From Pseudomonadota bacterium (GTDB lineage Bacteria > Pseudomonadota > Alphaproteobacteria > Acetobacterales > Acetobacteraceae): a stretch of DNA of 64,000 nucleotides. The position numbers and the translations under genes are program-made. The notes under the pieces are model-generated. The model was not told where the DNA came from. It searched no databases and saw only the letters and a program-made list of their open reading frames with translations. Position 1 is the stretch's first letter. Each line of letters starts with the position of its first letter. This document shows, in pieces, positions 45,667 through 54,936 of this stretch. The stretch covers positions 1 to 64,000 of the forward strand of contig JAJXXT010000120.1 of the NCBI GenBank assembly GCA_021780935.1, read 5' to 3'.

Positions 45667-47154
45667 TCACCCCGCGACGTGGCGCCGCACCGCCCGCCCC
45701 GGCCGTGCCTCGCGCACCAGCTCACCCCCGGCGATCACCGCCTCGCCGCCCACCAGCACGTGGCGCATCCCGACGGCCGGCCGCGCCATGTCCTTGAACG
45801 TCGCGCGGTCCTCCAGCTTCTCCCAGTCGAACACGACGATATCCGCGTCGCACCCGGCCTGCAGCCGCCCCTTGCGCCGCATCGCCGGCGTGCTGTCGCC
45901 CAGAATCCGTGCCGGGATCAGCGTGCATTTCGCCAGCCCCTCCGCCAGGCTCATCACCCGCCGCTCCCGCACCCAGCGCGCCAGGAACCGCGTGAACGTG
46001 CCGGCCGAGCGCGGATGCGAGCTCATCCCCTCCGGCAGCGGCCACGCATCGCCCTCGTAGATGCCGCCATCGGGCTCGGTCCACACCATCGCGTCGGAGG
46101 CGATGCCCCCCCCCGGAAACAGCACCGAGGCATCCAGGATCTCGCGGTGCCGCTGATTCGCTTCCGTATCGAGAAAATGCCACAGCACGATGGCGCCGGG
46201 GTCCTGCGCCTGGGCGGCCAGCACGTCCTCGTGCTTCTCGAACCGCCGCCCGGTCTCCAGCACCTCGAGCGCGCTCCAATCCCGCCCGCCGCGCCGCGCA
46301 AACTCCGGGTCACGAAAAAACGCGGCACTCATCAGCGTGGACCCGGTGCCATAGGGATAGGCCTCGGTGGTCACCCGCAGCCCCTGCTTCTGCGCCGTCG
46401 CCACCAGCCGTGCCGCCAGCTCCGCATCCATCATGCTGGTGGAGTTGAAATGGCAGATATGCATGTGGGCACCGGTCGTGCCGGCATAGCCCACCAGCCT
46501 GGTATACGCCTCGACCGAGCTCTGCGGGTCCTCGTTGGCCATGAACGCCACATGCGTATAGGTCGGCACCGCATATTCCGCCGCCAGCTCGCACACCGCG
46601 GTCATTTCCTTCACCCCGGAGCCCGGCGCATAGGCGCTCAGCACGCCGATGCCGATGCCGCCCTCGTCGAGCCCCTGGCGCAGCATCGCCAGCATCGCCG
46701 CCACCTCCGCGTCGCTGGCGATCGCGTCGGCCCAGCGCCGCTCGGCGGCATGCTTCGCCATGAACCCGAGCCCGATCTCGGGCGCCACCCGGTTCATCAC
46801 GGAAATCCGCGCCGTCACCCAGTTCGCGGCACAGCCATAGTTCAGTGTCCGCCCGCGCGCCGCCTGCTCGTCATACCAGCGCGAAACCGGCAGCGCGCCG
46901 GCCTCCAGCTCCAGCGTCGTCGTCACCCCGTCGAAGGCCTGCATCCGGTCCGCCGGCAGCGACTGGCCGTGCGCGTGCAGATCGATGAACCCCGGCGCCA
47001 CCACCAGCCCCGCCGCCTCGATGGTTCGCGCCGCCGGCCCCAGATCGCGCCCCACGGCGACGATCCGCCGCTCCGCCACCGCCACATCGCAGACCTGGTC
47101 CAGATGCGTCTCGGGGTCGATCACCCGCCCGCCGCTGATAAGAAGCTCGTGCAT
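45667..47154 (-). CDS. N-acyl-D-amino-acid deacylase-like amidohydrolase
   Basis: A 495-residue enzyme of the D-aminoacylase branch of the amidohydrolase superfamily. The zinc site is visible in PGFIDLHAHGQS and HICHFNSTS, and a C-terminal SGTFTRFLARWVRERRV-like stretch (SAGTFTRFLARWVRERR) is characteristic of D-aminoacylases. The normal bridging Cys is replaced in this line (ELEAGALP). The ATG at 47154 (MHELLISGGRVIDPETHLDQ) is the family start. It likely hydrolyses an N-acyl-D-amino acid; a DadA-like oxidase and racemase are 20 kb away. Confidence 0.85.
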   Translation of the reverse strand: MHELLISGGRVIDPETHLDQVCDVAVAERRIVAVGRDLGPAARTIEAAGLVVAPGFIDLHAHGQSLPADRMQAFDGVTTTLELEAGALPVSRWYDEQAARGRTLNYGCAANWVTARISVMNRVAPEIGLGFMAKHAAERRWADAIASDAEVAAMLAMLRQGLDEGGIGIGVLSAYAPGSGVKEMTAVCELAAEYAVPTYTHVAFMANEDPQSSVEAYTRLVGYAGTTGAHMHICHFNSTSMMDAELAARLVATAQKQGLRVTTEAYPYGTGSTLMSAAFFRDPEFARRGGRDWSALEVLETGRRFEKHEDVLAAQAQDPGAIVLWHFLDTEANQRHREILDASVLFPGGGIASDAMVWTEPDGGIYEGDAWPLPEGMSSHPRSAGTFTRFLARWVRERRVMSLAEGLAKCTLIPARILGDSTPAMRRKGRLQAGCDADIVVFDWEKLEDRATFKDMARPAVGMRHVLVGGEAVIAGGELVREARPGRAVRRHVAG

Positions 47155-47213
47155 CGCCACCGTCCCGGCTGTTTCGCCAAGCCGAGCACGCGACGCAGCC
47201 GCTGCCAAGCCGG

Positions 47214-47999
47214 TCAGACCAGCGGAACCATCCCCTCCACGTGCAGCCCGGCATCGACGTGCAGCACCTCGCCCGTCACCGCCCCCATCACCCCGCTCGC
47301 CAGCGCCAGCGCGGTGCGTCCCACCTCGTCGGCCTCGATCCGCCGGTGCAGCGGTGCCGCCTGCGCACTCGCCGCGAGCAGCGCGTCGAAATGCTCCAGC
47401 CCCGACGCCGCGCGCGTCATCACCGGCCCCGCGGAGATCGCGTTCACGCGGATCTTCCGCGGCCCCAGCTCATGCGCGAGGTAGCGCACCGACGCCTCCA
47501 GCGCCGCCTTCACCGGCCCCATCACGTTGTAGTGGTCAACCACCCGCTCGGCGCCGAGAAAGCTCAGCGTCGTCACGCTGCCGCCACGGTCCATCAAGGG
47601 CTCGGCCAGGTGCGCCATGCGGATCAGCGAATGGCACGACACCACCATCGCCTCGGCGAAGCCCTCGGCGGAACAATCCGTCAGCCTCGAATGCAGATCC
47701 TCCTTGCGCATCCAGGCGACGGCATGAAACAGAAGATCGAGCCGGCCCCAGCGCGCCCGGATCGCGTCGAACACCGCCTCCAGCGCCCCGGCCTCGCGCA
47801 CGTCGCACGCCATGGCGATCGGCGCGTCAACCTCGCGCGCCAGCGGCTCGACAAACGGCCGCGCCTTGTCGTTGAGCCAGGTGAGCGCGATCTCAGCCCC
47901 GGCCGCGCGGAAATGCCGCGCAGCACTCCAGGCCAGGCTGTGCTCGTTGGCAACGCCGATAACCAGCGCCTTCCGGCCCGTCAGATCCAGATTTTCCAT
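47214..47999 (-). CDS. fabI: enoyl-ACP reductase (FabI)
   Basis: A 261-residue SDR enzyme that reduces enoyl-ACP with NADH in fatty-acid elongation. The FabI-type cofactor motif is GVANEHSLAW, with Tyr157 and Lys164 of the Y-x6-K catalytic pair (HYNVMGPVKAALE). LSFLGAERVVDHYNVMGP and AISAGPVMTRAASG are characteristic. Length is normal. It is an odd neighbour for catabolic genes and may be a second FabI; whether the main copy lies elsewhere cannot be told. Confidence 0.9.
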   Translation of the reverse strand: MENLDLTGRKALVIGVANEHSLAWSAARHFRAAGAEIALTWLNDKARPFVEPLAREVDAPIAMACDVREAGALEAVFDAIRARWGRLDLLFHAVAWMRKEDLHSRLTDCSAEGFAEAMVVSCHSLIRMAHLAEPLMDRGGSVTTLSFLGAERVVDHYNVMGPVKAALEASVRYLAHELGPRKIRVNAISAGPVMTRAASGLEHFDALLAASAQAAPLHRRIEADEVGRTALALASGVMGAVTGEVLHVDAGLHVEGMVPLV

Positions 48000-48090
48000 C
48001 CGCCCGCCCCTCCATTCCCGAGGGCGCCGGGTCTAGCCATCCGCTCCGCCGAAGCCAAGCCACGTCACGGAAGAGTCCGTGACGTTGCGG

Positions 48091-48765
48091 CTACATCTGC
48101 ACGATGGACGACAGCGAGAAATTGTGCCCGGTCGGGTTCTCGCCGATCCGGATCATCGTGTCGCTGAGGAATTTATACGGCGGGATCGGCAGGTTGTACG
48201 GCGCCGGCACGCCCTTCCACACCCGGCCCGCCAGATCGTATTTGGAGCCGTGGCAGGGGCAGAAATACCCGCTGGGCCAGTCCGGCACCGGCGTCGTCGG
48301 GCTCGGCGTCGGGAAATACCCGGGCAGGCAGCCGAGATGCGTGCACACCCCCACCATCACCGCCAGTTCCGGCTTGATCGAGCGGTGCCAGTTCTTGGCA
48401 TAGGTGCCCTGCTGGTGCACGTCGGAGTTCGGGTCGCTCAGCCGATCCACGATCGTCTTGGACTGCAGCGACTTCACCGCCGCCGGCGTGCGCTTCACCA
48501 CCAGCATCGGCTTGCCGCGCCACAACAGCACGATCTGCTGCCCCTCGGCGATCGGCTTGAGATCGACATCGATCGGCGCCCCGGCGGCGATCGTCGCCTT
48601 GTCCGGGTTCATCGAGTCGATGAACGACCACACAACGGCGCCGGTCGCCACCGCCGCCATCGCCCCGGTCACCAGCTTCAGGAAGTCACGCCGCGGTGGC
48701 TCCCCAGCTCCATGAGCCCCATCCCCATGAACGGGGCCACCATCAGCCATCGTCGCTTCCGCCAT
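48091..48765 (-). CDS. petA: ubiquinol-cytochrome c reductase Rieske subunit
   Basis: A 224-residue Rieske iron-sulfur protein of the bc1 complex. A twin-arginine signal ([12 protein letters not shown]) leads into the membrane anchor (residues about 31-50). Cluster ligands are in CTHLGC (141-146) and CPCHGS (169-174). The ATG at 48765 has CGGAGACAGAG upstream; the longer frame would add an unlikely leader. Genes for cytochrome b and c1 (petB, petC) are usually directly downstream, but here fabI follows and no petBC is present in the window. Confidence 0.93.
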   Translation of the reverse strand: MAEATMADGGPVHGDGAHGAGEPPRRDFLKLVTGAMAAVATGAVVWSFIDSMNPDKATIAAGAPIDVDLKPIAEGQQIVLLWRGKPMLVVKRTPAAVKSLQSKTIVDRLSDPNSDVHQQGTYAKNWHRSIKPELAVMVGVCTHLGCLPGYFPTPSPTTPVPDWPSGYFCPCHGSKYDLAGRVWKGVPAPYNLPIPPYKFLSDTMIRIGENPTGHNFSLSSIVQM

Positions 48766-48924
48766 TCTCTGTCTCCGTCCTAGCGAGCCCGGCAAGCCCC
48801 GCCGCGCCCGCGCCATGTCTCGACGCCCGCCATACCCCACCAGCAAGCCAAGGGCCATAGTCCCGAGAAGGAAAGATCATCCATGTGCCCGGCAAAGCGA
48901 TTTCCATGCCGGTCGGCCCGCCGG

Positions 48925-48960
48925 CCCCACTCCTGGCCCCGCTCCTGGCCCCACTCCTGG
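48925..48960. repeat. 12-bp tandem repeat, three units
   Basis: Units 48925-48936, 48937-48948 and 48949-48960 (CCCCACTCCTGG, with one G for A in the middle copy) lie between the divergent petA and dipeptidase genes. Confidence 0.85.
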
Positions 48961-49017
48961 TCCACGCTTGTGCCCTCCAACGCTTGCCCTTACCGGCCCG
49001 CCGCGCGACACTTCGTC

Positions 49018-50406
49018 ATGAACGCCACCGAAACCGCCCTCGCCCATCTCGACACCAACCTTGACGCCGCGATCGACCGCTGGACCAACTGGCTGCGCAT
49101 CCCCTCCATCTCCGCCCAGCCCGCCCACGCGCCCGATTGCCGCCGCGCCGCCGAATATGCCCGCGCCGACCTCGCCGCGATGGGCTTCACCGCCGAAATT
49201 CGCGAAACCGTCGGCCACCCCGTGGTCCTCGCCTCCCATCCCGGCCAAGGCGCCGGCACCGGCCCCCGCCTGCTCTATTACGGGCATTACGACGTCCAGC
49301 CGGTGGACCCGCTGGAGCTCTGGTCCTCGCCACCCTTCGAGCCCACCATCGTCGAGGGCGCCAACGGAAGGCGCGTCGTCGCCCGCGGCGCCGTGGACGA
49401 CAAGGGCCAGGTCAGCATGTGGCTCGCCGCCTTCCGCGCCTGGTACGAAACCACCGGCACCATGCCCTGCCCGATCACCGTGCTCATCGAGGGCGAGGAG
49501 GAGGTCGGCTCCCTCAACCTCGCCCCCTTCGTCACCGCCCACAAGGCGGAACTCGCCGCCGATATCGTCATCATCTCGGATACCGGCATGTGGGACATCG
49601 ACACCCCGTCCCTCACCACCTCGCTGCGCGGCCTCTGCTACACCGAGGTCAAGGTCACCGCCGCCAACCGCGACCTGCATTCCGGCATCTATGGCGGTGC
49701 CGCCCTCAACCCGATCAACGCGCTCACCGCCGCGCTCGGCCGCCTGCGCGACGCGCGGGGCCGCATCACCATCGAGGGCTTCTACGACAACATCGCCGAC
49801 ATCTCACCGCGCAAGGCTAACCAGTGGGCCGCCCTCGGCTTCAACGAGGCGGAATTCCTCGGCGATATCGGCCTCTCGATCCCCGTGGGCGAGCAGGACC
49901 GCACCCCGCTGGAGCGTCTCTGGGCGCGACCCACCTGCGACATCAACGGCATCTGGGGCGGCTACATGGGCCCCGGCAGCAAGACCGTGATCCCGTCGGA
50001 GGCGTTCGCGAAGGTCTCGTTCCGCCTCGTCCCCGGCCAGGACCCGGCGAAGATCGTCGAGGGCTTCCGCGCCTTTCTCCTCGCCCATCTTCCCGCCGAC
50101 GCCAAACTCGACATCACGGTTTTCGGCCAGGGCGAGGGGCTCGAAATCCCCACCGACTCACGCTTCCTCGCCGCCGCCGAAAAATCCCTCGCGGCGGAAT
50201 ACGGCAAGCCCGCGCTGCTCATCGGCTCCGGCGGTTCCATCCCCGTGGTCGAAACCTTCCGCAAGGAGCTGGGCATCGATTCCGTGCTGATGGGCTTCGG
50301 CCTCGACGACGACCAGGTCCACTCGCCCAACGAGAAATTCGACCTGCGCTGCTTCCACAAGGGTGCCCGCAGCCACATCCGCCTGCTCGGCGCGCTCGCG
50401 CCATAA
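49018..50406 (+). CDS. M20-family dipeptidase
   Basis: A 462-residue metallopeptidase of family M20 (ArgE/DapE/carnosinase-like). The zinc and catalytic residues are in LLYYGHYDVQPVDP, GAVDDKGQ, LIEGEEEVGS and ISDTGMW, followed by the lid domain (AANRDLHSGIYGGAALNPI) and C-terminal DDDQVHSPNEKFDL. It hydrolyses dipeptides or related amides. The ATG at 49018 gives the family start. It precedes a class II aldolase gene by 22 bp and is probably co-transcribed with it. Confidence 0.92.
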   Translation: MNATETALAHLDTNLDAAIDRWTNWLRIPSISAQPAHAPDCRRAAEYARADLAAMGFTAEIRETVGHPVVLASHPGQGAGTGPRLLYYGHYDVQPVDPLELWSSPPFEPTIVEGANGRRVVARGAVDDKGQVSMWLAAFRAWYETTGTMPCPITVLIEGEEEVGSLNLAPFVTAHKAELAADIVIISDTGMWDIDTPSLTTSLRGLCYTEVKVTAANRDLHSGIYGGAALNPINALTAALGRLRDARGRITIEGFYDNIADISPRKANQWAALGFNEAEFLGDIGLSIPVGEQDRTPLERLWARPTCDINGIWGGYMGPGSKTVIPSEAFAKVSFRLVPGQDPAKIVEGFRAFLLAHLPADAKLDITVFGQGEGLEIPTDSRFLAAAEKSLAAEYGKPALLIGSGGSIPVVETFRKELGIDSVLMGFGLDDDQVHSPNEKFDLRCFHKGARSHIRLLGALAP

Positions 50407-50428
50407 CCCCGATCGACGGGAGGAAACG

Positions 50429-51223
50429 ATGCTGGAGAACAACGAAAAACGTCTCACCATCGCCGACATGCGCCCGCGCGTGACGCCGGCGGAGTGGCGT
50501 GCGCGCATCGACCTCGCCGCCTGCTACCGCCTCATGGCGCTCTACGAGATGTCGGACATGGGTGCGAACCACGTCTCCCTGCGCGTGCCCGGCGAGCCCG
50601 ATGCCTTCCTCATCAACCCCTACGGCATGCTCTACGAGGAGATCACCGCCTCCTCGCTGGTCAAGATCGACCATGACGGCAACATTCTCGACAAGCCGAG
50701 CTACGGTGATTTCGATTTCGGCGTGAACCGCGCCGGCTTCGTCATCCACTCGGCCATCCACCGCGCGAGCCACAGCACGGATTGCGTCATCCACACCCAT
50801 ACCTGGGCGGGCATGGCGGTGGCATCCCTCGCCTGCGGCCTGCTGCCGCTCAACCAGACCTCGATGCGCTTCGCCCGCATCTCCTACCACGAGTATCAGG
50901 GTGTCGCGCTCGACGTCGCGGAACAGGCGAGCCTGGTTACCGATCTCGGCGCCAACAACGCGATGATCCTGCGCAACCACGGCCTGCTGACGGTCGGCCG
51001 CACGATCGGCGAGGCGTTCAACGCCATGCACCGGCTGGAGCTCTCCTGCAAAACCCAGCTCGCCGCCATGGCCTGCAACACCCGCCTCAACCCGGTGCCG
51101 CAACCGGTCGTCGATGCCACCTGGAACCAGTACCAGCCCGGCACCCGCCGCCCCTACGGCGTCCTCGAATGGCCCGCCCTCCTCCGCCGCCTCGACCGCC
51201 TCGACCCCAGCTACGCGACGTAA
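50429..51223 (+). CDS. class II aldolase/adducin-family protein (second copy)
   Basis: A 264-residue paralogue of the protein at 18792-19580. Metal-binding histidines are in CVIHTHTWAG and ILRNHGLLTVG; NHVSLRVPGEPDAFLINPYG and VNRAGFVIHSAIH are shared with the first copy. CGGGAGGAAACG precedes the ATG at good spacing. It follows an M20 dipeptidase. The reaction is unknown; retro-aldol cleavage or decarboxylation of a hydroxy acid is possible. Confidence 0.88.
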   Translation: MLENNEKRLTIADMRPRVTPAEWRARIDLAACYRLMALYEMSDMGANHVSLRVPGEPDAFLINPYGMLYEEITASSLVKIDHDGNILDKPSYGDFDFGVNRAGFVIHSAIHRASHSTDCVIHTHTWAGMAVASLACGLLPLNQTSMRFARISYHEYQGVALDVAEQASLVTDLGANNAMILRNHGLLTVGRTIGEAFNAMHRLELSCKTQLAAMACNTRLNPVPQPVVDATWNQYQPGTRRPYGVLEWPALLRRLDRLDPSYAT

Positions 51224-51380
51224 CGAAACCCGCCACCAGTCATTGCCATCACCCTGGACCGCAGCCAGACAGTCAAAAGCCAGAACAGGGCTTTGCAATT
51301 CGGCAGTCAGGGGCGATTGGCTAACGGGCTCAATCGGCAGGACTTGGGCTTGAGCGAGACAACAACGTTGGGAAACGACA

Positions 51381-52393
51381 ATGATCTTGCACGGACACGA
51401 CTATCTCGAATGCATCAGGAACCGGCTCGCCGGGTCCAACAATAACCGGCTTGCCGTCGCCTTCTGGGGCAGGGGCGCGATGAAGGCACTGGGCATCGAA
51501 TGCCCCAAAAGTCCCCAAAGGAACTACCAGATTATCTGCAACCTGACGACAGGCGGAACGAATCCTGCGGAGATAGAGTTGCTCCGAGGCAAGGGATACG
51601 ACGTCCGGCACTCGCCGCGCCTGCATGCCAAGGTCTTTCGTTTCGCCGACTCGGCAGTCATCGGGTCGGCAAACGCCTCAGCAAACGGACTCGGCTTCGA
51701 GTGCAACGAAATGAACAACTGGTCGGAACTTGGCGTGCTGATAACGGACCACACACAGTTGGAGAAAATCGACGTTTGACTGGACAATAAATTTACAAAG
51801 GCAGAAACAATAACCAAAAAAAAGACCTTTGTACTGCCAGAAAACACTACAACGAACGCCGTGCAAGGCGTGCGTCCGTCGTTCCAAACGAGTACAGCAC
51901 CGTCTTGGAAGCTCTGCGTGCGGCCGGCACGGATTTCCTTGACAGACCGATTTATCTGGCCTGTGACACCGTAGAATTGACTCGTGCCGGGCTCAAACAA
52001 CAGAAATTTGTTCAGAACGAACTTGGTAAAGATTTTTATCTTTATGAACACTGGCACGAAATGCCGAGAGATGCGCATCTGATAGATTTCTGGTCGATCA
52101 GAACTTGCGTATTCTCTTTTGAGGGATTCTACAATACGGCAAATGTAATCGGTGAACGTAACATAAATGGTATGGTCTACCAGGTTATCAAGAAAATTAA
52201 ATCCATTCCCACGAATACATCCGTGGGCGAGATCACCAGGGCCAAGCTCAACCCCATACGCAACTGGTACAATCTTCTCACAGAGATACAGGGACAGACG
52301 CCCACGTGGACGAACGATCACGGCTGCTGCTTGCCGTTGGCTGAGATAGCGAGGAAACTACACGAACGAACGTTGGTCCTGCCACACGCTTGA
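51381..52393 (+). pseudogene. phospholipase D-like (HKD) domain protein, disrupted
   Basis: A PLD-superfamily gene broken twice. The first part (132 codons) ends with the HKD motif HAKVFRFADSAVIGSANAS. An in-frame TGA at 51777 (probably from TGG) interrupts it after LEKIDV; the frame goes on with LDNKFTKAETITKK and then needs a one-base correction in an A8 run (51816-51823) to continue as DLCTARKHYNERR to the stop at 52393. Reassembled, it would be about 337 residues. One HKD half is visible, as in small PLD nucleases linked to restriction or defence. The DNA is much richer in A+T than its neighbours, indicating transfer. Confidence 0.8.
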
Positions 52394-52424
52394 CGTCGCC
52401 ATCTACGATGCCCGCAAGGCCGAG

Positions 52425-52661
52425 TTGGCCGCCGACGGCGCCGTCCTGCCCCCGGAGGTCAGCGCCGCCGTCCTGCGCGGCGACAGCCGGCTGAAAGCCA
52501 TCCGCAAATGGCGCGATGAAACCCAACAGCATCTAGAATTCAAAACAGGCATCGGTCAGGGGTACCTTTCCGATCTCGAAAGCGGCCGCCGCGCGGGAAC
52601 ACCCGAGACGATCGCCAAACTTGCCGCGGCCCTGAACGTGCCGGTGGAATGGCTTTTGTAA
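52425..52661 (+). CDS. XRE-family HTH protein, 5'-truncated
   Basis: The frame encodes a Cro/C1-type HTH (IRKWRDETQQHLEFKTGIGQ, GYLSDLESGRRAGTPETI) and ends VPVEWLL. Homology-like sequence begins upstream of any good start, around DVAIYDARKAELAADG near 52392, while the frame is closed by TAG at 52347. In this family about 40 more N-terminal residues are usual, so the 5' end seems to have been replaced by the tail of the broken PLD gene. A TTG at 52425 could still start a 78-residue protein holding the HTH. Confidence 0.7.
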   Translation: MAADGAVLPPEVSAAVLRGDSRLKAIRKWRDETQQHLEFKTGIGQGYLSDLESGRRAGTPETIAKLAAALNVPVEWLL

Positions 52662-52761
52662 CGTCCACGTCCGCCCCCACCGCGGGGCCATGACGCCGGC
52701 ACAAAACCCGCCGCACCTCCCAGCCGCCGGGCGTCACCAACGAATTGTGCGCAACGCCATC

Positions 52762-52779
52762 CTGGACTAGACTATCCAG
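52762..52779. promoter_or_regulatory. possible operator/promoter of the toxin-antitoxin genes
   Basis: An inverted repeat CTGGA-N8-TCCAG overlaps a weak -10 (TAGACT, 52768-52773), with a possible -35 TTGTGC 17 bp upstream (52745-52750). The position suits autoregulation by the Phd-type antitoxin. Confidence 0.45.
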
Positions 52780-52801
52780 CCTAAGTCCGCACGAGGCAAC
52801 C

Positions 52802-53044
52802 TTGTCCACCGTCAACATCCACGACGCCAAGACCCATCTCTCCCGCCTCATCGAGCAGGCGGCTCAGGGGGAGCCGGTGGTCATCGCCAAGGCCGGCAAG
52901 CCCCTGGTCAAGCTCACGGCGCTGGACGCCCCGGCGGCGCCGCGCCGCCTCGGCTTCCTCAAGGGCCAGATCGCCGTCCCCGACGATTTCGATACCATGG
53001 GTGCGGCGGAGATCGCGCGCCTGTTCGGCACCGAGACCCACTGA
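52802..53044 (+). CDS. Phd/YefM-family antitoxin
   Basis: An 80-residue antitoxin. The Phd/YefM fold start is typical (STVNIHDAKTHLSRLIEQAAQGEPVVIAKAGKPLVKLTAL), which binds DNA as a dimer; the acidic C-terminus (DFDTMGAAEIARLFG) would wrap the toxin. The TTG start was chosen because GAGG lies 6-9 bases upstream and the family begins here; the longer frame crosses the likely promoter. It is 10 bp from the PIN-domain toxin gene. Confidence 0.9.
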   Translation: MSTVNIHDAKTHLSRLIEQAAQGEPVVIAKAGKPLVKLTALDAPAAPRRLGFLKGQIAVPDDFDTMGAAEIARLFGTETH

Positions 53045-53054
53045 CCGCGCCCGC

Positions 53055-53441
53055 ATGAAACTGCTGCTCGACACGCATGTGCTGCTCTGGGCCGCGGGCG
53101 CCCCGCGCCGGCTGCCGCGCGCCGCGCGGGCATTGCTGGAAGATGAAGCCAACGAACTGCTGTTCTCCGCCGCCAGCCTCTGGGAGGTAGCGATCAAGCA
53201 GCAACTCGGGCAAGAGGATTTCCGCGCCGACGCGCGCCTGCTGCGGCGCGGCCTGCTCGACAACGGCTACGCCGAGCTTCCCGTCACCGGCGCGCACGCC
53301 ACCGCCCTCGACCTCCTGCCGCCGCTGCACAAGGACCCGTTCGACCGCATGCTCATCGCGCAGGCCCTGGTGGAGGGGATCATGCTGCTCACCGCCGACG
53401 CCAGCCTCGCCCGATATCCCGGGCCAATACAGTTGATCTGA
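53055..53441 (+). CDS. PIN-domain toxin (VapC-like)
   Basis: A 128-residue PIN-domain ribonuclease toxin. The acidic metal-binding residues are Asp6 (LLLDTHVLLW), Glu44 (SLWEVAIK), Asp94/Asp97 (DPFDRML) and Asp115 (LTADASL). VapC toxins cleave tRNA or rRNA and are held inactive by the antitoxin encoded just upstream. The sequence seems intact. The pair lies beside the decaying PLD/XRE segment, as is common for mobile toxin-antitoxin loci. Confidence 0.9.
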   Translation: MKLLLDTHVLLWAAGAPRRLPRAARALLEDEANELLFSAASLWEVAIKQQLGQEDFRADARLLRRGLLDNGYAELPVTGAHATALDLLPPLHKDPFDRMLIAQALVEGIMLLTADASLARYPGPIQLI

Positions 53442-53467
53442 GCCAAAACCCGAGCAGCAATCCGCCC

Positions 53468-54850
53468 CTACCCCGCCACCGCCCCAATCCTCGCGAGCAC
53501 CTCACTCCGCCCGAGTGCGGCCATCGTCGCATCAATCGGCGGGCTCGTCGTCCGCCCGGTCAGCGCCGCGCGCAGCGGCTGCGCCACCTCCCCGAGCTTC
53601 TGTCCCCGCGCCTCGGCAAACCCGCGCAGCGCCGCGTCCAGCGCCTCGGCCGAAAAATCCGTCGCCGCCAGCACCGCCGCCAGCGCCCGCAGCATCGCCC
53701 GGCCATCGGCGGTCAGCAGCGCCGCCGCCCGCGGCTCCATCGGTTCGGCAACCGAAACGAGAAACCGCGCGCCCTCCGCCAGCTCCACCAGCGTCTTCGC
53801 CCGCTCCTTCAGCGCCGGCATGATCGCGGCGAGCTTCGCCCCGTCCACCGCCGGCAGCCGCGCCCGCACCTCCGCCACCAGCCGCGCGTCGTCGGCACGC
53901 CGCAGCCACACCCCGTTCACATGCCCGAGCTTGGCATAATCCATCCGGCTCGCCGCCCGCCCCACGCCGCCTAGGTCGAACAGCGAAATCATCTCCGCCA
54001 CACTCAGGATCTCGGCATCCCCATGCCCCCAGCCCAGCCGCACGAGGTAGTTCAGCAGCGCCTCCGGCAGATACCCCTGATCGCGAAACTCGAACACGCT
54101 GGTCGCCCCGTGCCGCTTCGAAAGCTTCGCCCCGTCCGCGCCATGGATCAGCGGCACATGCGCGAACTCGGGCCGCGCCCAGCCCATCGCGTCATAGACC
54201 TGCGCCTGGCGAAACGTGTTGGTCAGATGGTCGTCGCCGCGGATCACATGCGTGATCGCCATGTCGTGGTCGTCCACCACCACGGCATGCAGATAGGTCG
54301 GCGTGCCGTCCGAACGCAGAATGATCATGTCATCGAGCTCGGTGTTCGCCACCTCCACCCGCCCCTGCACGAGGTCCTCCACCACCGTCGTCCCCTCGCG
54401 CGGCGCGCGCAGCCGTATCGCCGGCGCCACCCCCGCGGGTGCCTCCGCCGGGTCCCGATCCCGCCAGGTTCCGTCATAGCGCGGCGGCCGCCCCTCGGCG
54501 CGCGCAAGCTCGCGCATCGAAGCCAGCTCCTCGGGCGTGCACCAGCACCGATACGCACGCCCCGCTTCCAGCAGCGCCATCGCCACCTCCGCATGCCGCG
54601 CCTGGCGCGAAAGCTGAAACACCGGCTTCTCGTCGGGAAAAATCCCGAGCCAGGCCAGCCCCTCCAGGATCGCCGTCACATGCTCGGCCTTCGAGCGCTC
54701 GCGGTCGGTATCCTCGATGCGGATGAGAAACTGCCCGCCCTCACCGCGCTCGGCGTGGTGGCGCGCAAACAGCCAGTTGAACAGCGCGGTATGCGCGCTG
54801 CCGATATGCAGCGTGCCGGTCGGGCTCGGGGCGAAACGGGTGCGGATCAT
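53468..54850 (-). CDS. gltX: glutamyl-tRNA synthetase
   Basis: A 460-residue class I aminoacyl-tRNA synthetase that charges tRNA with glutamate. The HIGH-type motif is HIGSAHT (residues 17-23) and the KMSKS-type motif is [15 protein letters not shown] and the anticodon-binding helical domain are present. A full four-Cys zinc site is not seen (RCWCTPEEL only). Alphaproteobacteria often have two GltX copies, one also charging tRNA-Gln for amidation; which this is cannot be told. It is divergent from comEC. Confidence 0.95.
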   Translation of the reverse strand: MIRTRFAPSPTGTLHIGSAHTALFNWLFARHHAERGEGGQFLIRIEDTDRERSKAEHVTAILEGLAWLGIFPDEKPVFQLSRQARHAEVAMALLEAGRAYRCWCTPEELASMRELARAEGRPPRYDGTWRDRDPAEAPAGVAPAIRLRAPREGTTVVEDLVQGRVEVANTELDDMIILRSDGTPTYLHAVVVDDHDMAITHVIRGDDHLTNTFRQAQVYDAMGWARPEFAHVPLIHGADGAKLSKRHGATSVFEFRDQGYLPEALLNYLVRLGWGHGDAEILSVAEMISLFDLGGVGRAASRMDYAKLGHVNGVWLRRADDARLVAEVRARLPAVDGAKLAAIMPALKERAKTLVELAEGARFLVSVAEPMEPRAAALLTADGRAMLRALAAVLAATDFSAEALDAALRGFAEARGQKLGEVAQPLRAALTGRTTSPPIDATMAALGRSEVLARIGAVAG

Positions 54851-54936
54851 ACGCGCCCTCTAGCCCCAAACCGTCCCCCCGCAAACCACCCAGGCCACCC
54901 TGGCGACACGCCCCCGGGCCCGCGTAGCCTGCCGCC

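Noticed and set aside
51777..51779. Recoded TGA (selenocysteine or readthrough) in the PLD-domain gene
   Set aside because: A second lesion (frameshift in an A8 run) lies just downstream and no SECIS-like hairpin was seen, so decay is the simpler explanation.
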